Assembly (NCBI GenBank): GCA_023388435.1
Contig: JAEWGG010000016.1
Span: 1-64,000, forward strand
Origin: Bacillota bacterium
GTDB taxonomy: Bacteria > Bacillota > Clostridia > Saccharofermentanales > Fastidiosipilaceae
Reading direction: 5' to 3'
DNA: 64,000 nt
Position 1 is the stretch's first letter, and every line of letters starts with the position of its first letter. Position numbers and translations under genes: made by a program. Below are positions 8,172-14,107 of this stretch, one piece after another. The notes under the pieces are model-generated. The model worked only from the letters and a program-made list of their open reading frames with translations. It was not told the DNA's origin and made no database searches.

Positions 8172-8201
8172 TTGCCAGTGTTTGTGCCTCTATGCTAGAA
8201 T
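8172..8201 (+). promoter_or_regulatory. Promoter of the SRP RNA gene
   Basis: TTGCCA (8172-8177) and TAGAAT (8196-8201) are separated by 18 bases. The predicted start near 8209 agrees with the 5' strand of the RNA closing helix at 8214. Confidence 0.6.
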
Positions 8202-8208
8202 CAAAAGA

Positions 8209-8367
8209 AGTGAAAGATGTTTCCCCTGCGTTGGAGTCGGGAGTGGGTCCCGTGCGATTGGGCCCGTGAATCCTGTCAGGTCCGGAAGGAAGCAGCAGTA
8301 AGCGATCCGTCCGATGTGCTGCGGCCAAACCTGCTTCCGGCTTCAGCTCAGGTGAGGCATCTTTTTC
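8209..8367 (+). ncRNA. ffs: Bacterial signal recognition particle RNA
   Basis: The universally conserved apical domain GTCAGGTCCGGAAGGAAGCA lies at 8275-8294 (GGAA tetraloop and the asymmetric loop bound by Ffh). Upstream, GGGTCC and GGGCCC (8246-8265) can form a side helix. The ends are closed by AAGATG (8214-8219) pairing with CATCTT (8359-8364) and CCTG with CAGG; the 3' strand runs into five T and can double as terminator. The order SRP RNA-dnaX-ybaB-recR is the same as in Bacillus subtilis. Exact ends are approximate. At about 155 bases it is longer than the 4.5S form and shorter than the Bacillus 6S form. Confidence 0.92.
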
Positions 8368-8465
8368 TATATGTTCACGGTATTCATTAATCGGCAAAAA
8401 TCCTTGGCTTCGGAAGATACGGGTCTCCGCAGTCCCGAGGAGCAAGCGTGACAGGAGGAGCAGGC

Positions 8466-10481
8466 ATGGCACGCATGGCACTCTACCGCAGTTGGCGCCC
8501 GCGGCGCTTCGATGAGTTGGTTGGCCAGGAGGCGGCCTCTGAGACCCTGCGCCAGGCCATCCAGGCCGACGAGATCGCCCACGCCTATTTGTTCTGTGGT
8601 ACCAGGGGAACAGGGAAGACGAGCATGGCCAAGATCCTGGCCAGGGCGGTGAACTGCCTCCATCCTCAGGATGGAAATCCCTGCAACAGCTGTGAACTCT
8701 GCCAGGCGGCCCTGGAGGGGACGCTTCTGGATATCCAGGAGATAGACGCGGCCTCGAATAACAGTGTGGATAATATCCGCCGCCTCATTGATGAGGTCCA
8801 GTACCTGCCGGCCCGCGCGAAGTACAAGGTCTACATCATCGACGAGGTGCATATGCTGTCGACAGGGGCCTTCAATGCCCTGCTGAAGACCTTGGAAGAA
8901 CCTCCGAAACATGTGATTTTTATCCTTGCGACGACGGAGGTCCAGCGCATCCCCGCGACCATCCGCTCCCGCTGTCAGCGTTTTGACTTTCGCCGTATCA
9001 GCTCCGAATTGATGCAGAAAAGGCTCCGGGAAATTGCGCTGAGCGAGGGTATCCGCATCAGTGATGCCTGTCTGGCCGAGATAGCGGCCCGATCGGATGG
9101 GGCCCTGCGCGACGCGATCAGCCTCCTGGACCAGTGTCAGATGAGCTTCCCGGAAGGCTGTGAGCAGGAGGACCTGCTGCGCCTTCTGGGCAGTATGGAC
9201 AGCGCCTTTTTCCTGGACTTGGCCCAGCAGCTTATTGAGCTCAACGCGGCGGGGCTGATGGCCGCCCTGGACCGCGTGCAGGCTGAGGGGCGGGATCTGG
9301 GAGTCTTTTGCACGGAGGCGGCGGGCTTTTTCCGCGACCTGCTCCTGGCCCACGAAGTTGGAGGCGAGACGGAGCTCCTGCGTATCCCGGAGGCTGAGAA
9401 AGAGTTGTTCTATGGCCTGGCCCGGCGCTACAGCTCGACGGCCCTGCAGTTCTGTCTCAGACGCCTCCAACAGCTCCTGGCGGACATGAAGTGGGCCCCG
9501 CAAAAGCGGATCTGTGTGGACCTGGCCTTCCTGAGTATGCTGGCCTCCTTTAAAGAGCAGCAGCGCCGCCAGAGAGGTGGCCGAAGCGAGGGGATGGCTG
9601 CTAACAAGACGGGGCCAGACCGCGTCGCCGCCGTCAGCCCGGACAGGCCTCCTGCCGCGCAGGAAGCCGTAGTTGGGCCCTCGTCGGCTGTGGAACTCAG
9701 TCCCCCATCTTCCGTGACAGAATCTGAGGCTCGGACTTTTGTGGCGGGTCAGCCGCAGACGTCGGAGCTGCCCGTGGAAGAAACGCCCGCGGATGAGGCC
9801 CCGGACCAGGAGCTCCCAATCCAGGAACGTCCAGTCCAGGAAAGCCCAGTCCAGGAAAGCCTGGACCAGGACGCCCCCGAGGAGGCCCCGGCAGAACGGA
9901 GTCCAGCCCTCGGCGACCTAAGCAGCGATGCTGCTCCAGGCGCCCCAGCTAGTCCGAGCGCCAGCCCCCCGGAACCTGCTGGGGAGGGCGCAGGGAGCCT
10001 CGCTGAGGCCCTGGCCCAGGTGGCCCGTGAACAGTCGGCCCAGACCCTGGTCCCAGCTTCTCAGGTTGGGCAGAATCTGGACTCCGATTCCCAGCAGACC
10101 CCAGGAGCTGGCCGTCCCCGCCTGCGGAGCAGGGCGCAGATCCGCGCTTTGTGGACTGAGTTCCAGGCTAAGCTCGAGCAGGAGGACAGCTACACCTACT
10201 TCATGCTGCGTAAGGGCCGGGTTCGCGTGGAGGGGGGCAAGATCCGTATACATTACGGGGCGGAGGAGGCCAACTCCTATCGGGCCCTGCAAGAGCCCCG
10301 GCTCCAGCAGAGTCTCCTGCGCAGCTGGCGCCCCTACGAACTGCAGACGGGCCTGGCTCTGGAGCTGCTCGGACCCAGCCAGGAAGAGGACCCGGACCTG
10401 CCACAGACTGAGACGGACTGGCAAGAGCGCATCCGCACGGTGACCCGCGACCTGGACATCCCCGTCGAGGAGCTGGACTGA
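8466..10481 (+). CDS. dnaX: DNA polymerase III subunits tau/gamma
   Basis: A 671-residue clamp-loader ATPase. ATG 8466 is chosen because AGGAGGAG (8453-8460) is 5 bases upstream and MARMALYRSWRPRRFDELVGQ is the usual DnaX start. The P-loop GTRGTGKTS is at residues 45-53, zinc-binding cysteines at 64, 73, 76 and 79, then IIDEVHMLSTGAFNALLKTLEEPP (in two parts, DExx box) and the sensor ATTEVQRIP. Residues about 370-560 are a Pro/Glu/Ser-rich linker with imperfect PVQES repeats, followed by a C-terminal domain that would bind polymerase. I see no obvious A-rich slippery site, so a separate gamma form is not evident. Co-transcription with ybaB and recR is likely. Confidence 0.95.
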   Translation: MARMALYRSWRPRRFDELVGQEAASETLRQAIQADEIAHAYLFCGTRGTGKTSMAKILARAVNCLHPQDGNPCNSCELCQAALEGTLLDIQEIDAASNNSVDNIRRLIDEVQYLPARAKYKVYIIDEVHMLSTGAFNALLKTLEEPPKHVIFILATTEVQRIPATIRSRCQRFDFRRISSELMQKRLREIALSEGIRISDACLAEIAARSDGALRDAISLLDQCQMSFPEGCEQEDLLRLLGSMDSAFFLDLAQQLIELNAAGLMAALDRVQAEGRDLGVFCTEAAGFFRDLLLAHEVGGETELLRIPEAEKELFYGLARRYSSTALQFCLRRLQQLLADMKWAPQKRICVDLAFLSMLASFKEQQRRQRGGRSEGMAANKTGPDRVAAVSPDRPPAAQEAVVGPSSAVELSPPSSVTESEARTFVAGQPQTSELPVEETPADEAPDQELPIQERPVQESPVQESLDQDAPEEAPAERSPALGDLSSDAAPGAPASPSASPPEPAGEGAGSLAEALAQVAREQSAQTLVPASQVGQNLDSDSQQTPGAGRPRLRSRAQIRALWTEFQAKLEQEDSYTYFMLRKGRVRVEGGKIRIHYGAEEANSYRALQEPRLQQSLLRSWRPYELQTGLALELLGPSQEEDPDLPQTETDWQERIRTVTRDLDIPVEELD

Positions 10482-10569
10482 GGGTCCTGGCCCAAAGCTC
10501 GGATAAAGAAAACTTTTACATCTTATATACTAGAGTCAGAATAGCGTTCCAAGACTGGAGGAAGAGACA

Positions 10570-10917
10570 ATGGCACGTAGAGGATTCGGTGGTTTCCCCG
10601 GAGCTGGCGGCGGCAATATGAACGCCCTGCTCAAGCAGGCCCAGAAGATGCAGCAGGACCTCGCGAAGGCCCAGGAAGAGCTGGCCCAAACTGAGGTCTG
10701 GGGCTCGGCTGGCGGCGACATGGTACGGGTAAAGATGAACGGCGGACACGAGCTTCTGGCCCTCGAAATTAAGCCGGAGGCTGTGGATCCTGAGGATGTG
10801 GAGATGCTCCAGGATCTGGTCTTAGCCGCTGCGGCCAACGCCCGTGAGCAGCTGGACCGCCTGCAGGAGGAGAAGATGGGCCGCTTCGGTAACATGGGGA
10901 TGGGTTTGGGTTTCTGA
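10570..10917 (+). CDS. ybaB: Nucleoid-associated protein YbaB/EbfC
   Basis: A 115-residue member of the YbaB/EbfC family of small dimeric DNA-binding proteins. Seen: a Gly-rich N-terminus, the central LLKQAQKMQQDLAKAQEELA helix and the LEIKPEAVDPEDVEMLQDLV helix, ending in a Met/Gly-rich tail. CTGGAGGAAGAG precedes ATG 10570. Its stop overlaps the recR start by one base (TGATG), so translation is coupled. A TATACT at 10526-10531 could be part of a promoter, but I see no matching -35. Confidence 0.93.
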   Translation: MARRGFGGFPGAGGGNMNALLKQAQKMQQDLAKAQEELAQTEVWGSAGGDMVRVKMNGGHELLALEIKPEAVDPEDVEMLQDLVLAAAANAREQLDRLQEEKMGRFGNMGMGLGF

Positions 10918-11525
10918 TGCCGAAATTTTCTCCTGTTATTAGTAAGTTGATTTCTGAGCTGGGCCAGCTGCCAGGCATCGGGGCCAAGACTGCCCAGCGC
11001 CTGGCCTTCCACATTCTCGCCCAGCCGGACGACAGGGCCCTGGCCCTGGCCCGGGCCATAGAGGCCGCGAAGCAGGAGGTCCATTTTTGCTCCTCCTGCT
11101 ACAACCTGACCGAGCAGGATCCCTGCCCGATCTGCAGTGATGAAGACCGGGATCGCAGCCTGCTCTGCGTGGTGGAGCAGGCTAATGACCTCGCGGCCAT
11201 CGAGCGTACGGGAGGGTATCACGGCCTTTACCACGTGCTGCATGGGGCACTCAATCCAAATGCCAATATGACGGTGGATAAATTAAAACTGCGCGAGCTC
11301 TTCCAGCGTCTGAATGAGCATCCGGAGATAGAGGAGGTCATCCTGGCGATGAATGCGACTGTGGAGGGGGAGGCCACGGCCACCTATATCCAGCGCCTGC
11401 TCCTGCCCGCAGGCATCCGCATTTCCCGCCTGGCCCACGGTTTGGCCATGGGCTCCAACCTGGAGTACACCGATGAGGTGACGCTTATCAAGGCCTTCGA
11501 GGGGAGGCGCGTCTATCAGAGCTGA
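10917..11525 (+). CDS. recR: Recombination mediator RecR
   Basis: A 202-residue protein of normal length that with RecO/RecF loads RecA at gaps. The N-terminal helix-hairpin-helix region includes LGQLPGIGAKTAQRLAFHIL; a zinc finger follows with CSSCYNLTEQDPCPIC (residues about 58-73); the Toprim domain starts LLCVVEQANDLAAIERTGGY and the C-terminal part has ATYIQRLL and ISRLAHGLAMGSNLEYTDE. It starts on the stop codon of ybaB and is followed by a strong terminator at 11550. Confidence 0.97.
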   Translation: MPKFSPVISKLISELGQLPGIGAKTAQRLAFHILAQPDDRALALARAIEAAKQEVHFCSSCYNLTEQDPCPICSDEDRDRSLLCVVEQANDLAAIERTGGYHGLYHVLHGALNPNANMTVDKLKLRELFQRLNEHPEIEEVILAMNATVEGEATATYIQRLLLPAGIRISRLAHGLAMGSNLEYTDEVTLIKAFEGRRVYQS

Positions 11526-11549
11526 GCGCTCCGCCACAGGCCAGCCTGA

Positions 11550-11579
11550 GTCCCGGTCCACAGGGCCGGGACTTTTTTT
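11550..11579 (+). terminator. Rho-independent terminator after recR
   Basis: GTCCCGG (11550-11556) pairs with CCGGGAC (11566-11572), loop CCACAGGG-like, followed by seven T. It ends the dnaX-ybaB-recR transcript. Confidence 0.92.
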
Positions 11580-11615
11580 GTCCTGGCGGACCGGGATCTG
11601 GACCTTCTCAATGCG

Positions 11616-11636
11616 GACACTGCCGCGGACAGTGTC
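11616..11636. repeat. Inverted repeat GACACTG-N7-CAGTGTC
   Basis: A perfect 7-base inverted repeat (11616-11622 and 11630-11636) just after the recR terminator in the 531-base gap before mraZ. No T run follows, so it is not a terminator; it could be an operator or chance. Confidence 0.45.
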
Positions 11637-11714
11637 GTCCCACGGCCTTGGAGCGAGGAAAAAGCTTCCTTGCCTCAGGGCGCAGGCGCCCAGAGTAGGT
11701 GGAATTTTGCAGAA

Positions 11715-11742
11715 TGTTACAACATGTTACAAAAATGCTACA
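11715..11742. repeat. Three phased TGTTACA-type repeats
   Basis: TGTTACA at 11715 and 11725 and TGCTACA at 11736 lie 10 and 11 bases apart, so on the same face of the helix. The same heptamer recurs at 11868. The region 11640-11909 is AT-rich and otherwise carries no gene I can support. Confidence 0.5.
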
Positions 11743-11867
11743 GTACGTGCCGCTTGTAAATTCCATAAATAAAGGGCCAGATTGGGTATAACTGGGGATT
11801 TTCAGCCTTAAAAACACAATATCTGCTACTTTTGACCTGGGCAAGGAGGCGAGAAGAGCGTTATAAT

Positions 11868-11885
11868 TGTTACAGGAGTGTAACA
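11868..11885. repeat. Inverted repeat TGTTACA-GGAG-TGTAACA
   Basis: A perfect 7-base palindrome with a 4-base spacer, 25 bases upstream of the predicted -35 of the mraZ promoter. It uses the same heptamer as the repeats at 11715-11742, which makes a shared binding protein plausible. Confidence 0.55.
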
Positions 11886-11909
11886 GCCTGCGGAATTTTG
11901 AAATATTCC

Positions 11910-11938
11910 TTGCAATGCCCTGAAAAAGTCATTAGAAT
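11910..11938 (+). promoter_or_regulatory. Promoter of the mraZ/dcw operon
   Basis: TTGCAA (11910-11915) and TAGAAT (11933-11938) are separated by 17 bases. Transcription would start near 11945, right at the first MraZ box. Confidence 0.75.
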
Positions 11939-11947
11939 AGCAGTCAA

Positions 11948-11983
11948 GTGGTGAAAAGTGGTGAAAAGTGGAGTGAAGTGGCG
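11948..11983 (+). promoter_or_regulatory. MraZ operator: four GTGGNG repeats at 10-base spacing
   Basis: GTGGTG at 11948 and 11958, GTGGAG at 11968 and GTGGCG at 11978, each start exactly 10 bases apart and each preceded by AA(A). Multiple direct GTGG-type repeats ahead of mraZ are the known binding pattern of MraZ, which binds as a ring-shaped oligomer. Their position immediately after the -10 fits autorepression. Confidence 0.85.
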
Positions 11984-12056
11984 GATTCCTGCCCGACACA
12001 GCACAGATAAGCCCTTCACCCTGCCCAGGCAGATCAGGAAGAAGAAAGGACGCGAG

Positions 12057-12494
12057 ATGGCGCGCTACGCTCACACCAGCGATGCGAAGGGGAGAATATT
12101 TATCCCTGCCAAGCTGCGGGACAGCCTCGGACGGAGTGTCTATGTCACGAAGTCCCTGGACCGCGGCTATCTTGCTATTTACACGGAAGAGCAGTTCGAG
12201 CACATCCGTGAGCAGCTCTTCAACCTGCCTGGTACAGATCAGGTGGCCAGAAGGCTGCGCCGTGCGATTATCGGCGAGGCCATACACTGCCTGATGGACA
12301 GCCAGGGGCGCATCAGCATCAGCGAGGAACTCTGGCAGGAGATCGGCGTGACGGCCGGCGATGAGGTCTATGTTATCGACATGGGCGACGGCCTTGAGCT
12401 GGTCAGCAAGCGCTTCTTCGAGGAGCAAAAACGTCTGGAGCAGGCCATCACCGAGATGGATCTGAGCCAGTTCGACGTCAAGGGCATCTTCTGA
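12057..12494 (+). CDS. mraZ: Transcriptional regulator MraZ
   Basis: A 145-residue protein with two AbrB-like MraZ domains, each with the DxxxR signature: HTSDAKGRIFIPAKLRDSLG at residues 5-24 and LMDSQGRISISEELWQEIG near residue 80. The ATG at 12057 follows AGAAAGGA; longer in-frame readings would run back through the operator repeats and lack a ribosome binding site. In the family MraZ represses its own dcw operon by binding the GTGG repeats, which are present at 11948-11983. First gene of the division and cell-wall cluster; rsmH starts two bases after its stop. Confidence 0.96.
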   Translation: MARYAHTSDAKGRIFIPAKLRDSLGRSVYVTKSLDRGYLAIYTEEQFEHIREQLFNLPGTDQVARRLRRAIIGEAIHCLMDSQGRISISEELWQEIGVTAGDEVYVIDMGDGLELVSKRFFEEQKRLEQAITEMDLSQFDVKGIF

Positions 12495-12495
12495 T

Positions 12496-13488
12496 ATGGC
12501 CGGGACTGAGGACCGTCGGGAACTTAGCTTCAGCCACGTGCCCGTACTCTTCGAGGCCTGTATGGAAGCCCTCCGCATCCGGCCTGACGGCTGCTATGTG
12601 GACGCGACCCTGGGTGGGGCGGGCCACGCCTCAGGAATTCTGGAACGCCTGGGCCCGGGAGGACGGCTGCTCGGTTTCGACAAGGATCTTGAGGCCCTGG
12701 AGACGGCCCGTCGGCGTCTGGGGCCCCTCGCGGCGGAGCGTGCTGTGGAGCTGCGGACCGTACATGCGGACTTTCGCAGTTTGGACCAGGCCCTGCAAGA
12801 GAGTTCCTGGGGACCAATCGATGGGATACTGGCCGACCTGGGGGTCTCGTCGCATCAGTTGGACAGTGCCCTGCGCGGCTTTTCCTTCCGCCAGTCAGGT
12901 CCCCTCGACATGCGTATGGACCAGAGTCGAGGCCAGACTGCGGCGGACCTGGTCAACAGCTGGTCCGCAGAGGACTTGGAGCGCTGCTTCCGGGATTATG
13001 GTGAGGAGCGCTATGCCAGACTGGTGGCCCGGCAGATCGTGGATCGCCGCAGGCTTCGGCCCTTCGCGGAGACCCTGGACCTGGCCAAGGTCATCGCCGA
13101 GGCCCTGCCCGCCAAGGCGCGGCGTGAGAAGCATCCTGCCAAGCGCTGCTTCCAGGCCCTGCGCATCGCCGTCAACGATGAGCTGGGCGCTCTGGAGGCA
13201 CTACTGGATGCCATTCCGCGGCATATGGCAGCGGGGGGGCGTGTGGCCATCATCAGTTTTCACTCGCTGGAAGACCGCCTGATTAAGCGGCGCTTTCGCC
13301 AGTGGGAACGACCCTGTACCTGCCCGCCGAACCTGCCCTGTGTCTGTGGGATGAGGCCGCTGGGACACAGCCCCGAACGCCGGGGACAGGTGGCCAGGGC
13401 GGAGGAACAGATGCGTAACAGCCGGGCGCATTCCGCCCGTTTACGGATATTTGAGTGGGAGACAAGTGGATGTACCGAGACAACCTAG
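12496..13488 (+). CDS. rsmH: 16S rRNA (cytosine1402-N4)-methyltransferase RsmH
   Basis: A 330-residue enzyme, formerly MraW, methylating N4 of C1402 in the decoding centre. Motifs seen: SHVPVLFEACMEAL at the start, the SAM site YVDATLGGAGHASGIL, DGILADLGVSSHQLD, GPLDMRMDQSRGQTAADLVN, the CFQALRIAVNDELGALE segment and FHSLEDRLIKRRF, with a Cys-rich CTCPPNLPCVCG near the C-terminus as usual. It follows mraZ with one intervening base and overlaps the next gene by 19 bases. Confidence 0.97.
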   Translation: MAGTEDRRELSFSHVPVLFEACMEALRIRPDGCYVDATLGGAGHASGILERLGPGGRLLGFDKDLEALETARRRLGPLAAERAVELRTVHADFRSLDQALQESSWGPIDGILADLGVSSHQLDSALRGFSFRQSGPLDMRMDQSRGQTAADLVNSWSAEDLERCFRDYGEERYARLVARQIVDRRRLRPFAETLDLAKVIAEALPAKARREKHPAKRCFQALRIAVNDELGALEALLDAIPRHMAAGGRVAIISFHSLEDRLIKRRFRQWERPCTCPPNLPCVCGMRPLGHSPERRGQVARAEEQMRNSRAHSARLRIFEWETSGCTETT

Positions 13489-14021
13489 CGCGTAAGGTCG
13501 CGAGGCCCCAGTCTGGGAAGGGGCGAGAGGGCCAGAGTCAGAAGCAGACGAGGGCCCGCGTGCTGCCGCGCCTGACGCCAGAGAAGCGTCGCTATTTGGA
13601 AGAGCGTGAACGCTACGCCCAGCAGAATAAGCAGCGCCGTCACCGCCTGGGGCAGATCGTCGCCTTCTTGGGGGGACTGACAGCCATGGCCATATTTCTG
13701 CTCTACGTCCAGTCCCTCATTATTTCTGACAACTACGCCAATCAGGACCTGCGCCAGGAGATCGCGCGTCTGGAACAGGAGAACAGTCAGCTGCAGAGCG
13801 AGATCGCATTGAAGAGCGGCCGCAAGGAAATCTCGGAGCAGGCCATCGCCCTCGGCTTCCAGGAGGCCGAACCCGAGCAGATTGTGCGCTACCGTCTGCC
13901 CAAGAGCGACCAGCTCCTGCTCTCCTCAGTCTCTGGGGGGCAGGGCCGCCAGGAGACCTACAGTGAGATTCTGGATTCGCTTGAGGACTACTTCCGCACA
14001 GCCGGGCAGCAGAACCCGTGA
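13470..14021 (+). CDS. ftsL: FtsL/DivIC-like cell-division protein
   Basis: About 183 residues. A basic cytoplasmic N-terminus of roughly 65 residues is followed by one transmembrane helix (IVAFLGGLTAMAIFLLYVQS) and an extracellular coiled coil (DLRQEIARLEQENSQLQSEI), then a short AIALGFQEAEPEQIVRYRLP region as in septum-formation proteins. This architecture and its place between rsmH and the PBP gene identify it as FtsL; sequence conservation in this family is poor. ATG 13470 has GGGAG at 13458-13462; a GTG at 13455 would add five residues. It overlaps rsmH, implying coupled translation. Confidence 0.8.
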   Translation: MYRDNLARKVARPQSGKGREGQSQKQTRARVLPRLTPEKRRYLEERERYAQQNKQRRHRLGQIVAFLGGLTAMAIFLLYVQSLIISDNYANQDLRQEIARLEQENSQLQSEIALKSGRKEISEQAIALGFQEAEPEQIVRYRLPKSDQLLLSSVSGGQGRQETYSEILDSLEDYFRTAGQQNP

Positions 14022-14107
14022 GATGATGTCATACGCCAGCCGCCTGTGCCACTGTTCAGGGTGCAGGCTTTTGTTTTTTTCTTGGGAAAAGCTGAGGTAC
14101 CGAAACG

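Noticed and set aside
9739..9921. Internal repeat region of dnaX as a separate gene or minisatellite
   Set aside because: The PVQES-type repeats are imperfect and in frame with a typical disordered DnaX linker; no separate expression signal.
10503..10531. Promoter for ybaB around TATACT at 10526
   Set aside because: No acceptable -35 at 16-18 bases upstream, and dnaX read-through is sufficient.
11578..11772. 64-codon frame between recR and mraZ
   Set aside because: No ribosome binding site, no conserved pattern, and it overlaps the terminator tail and the repeat region.
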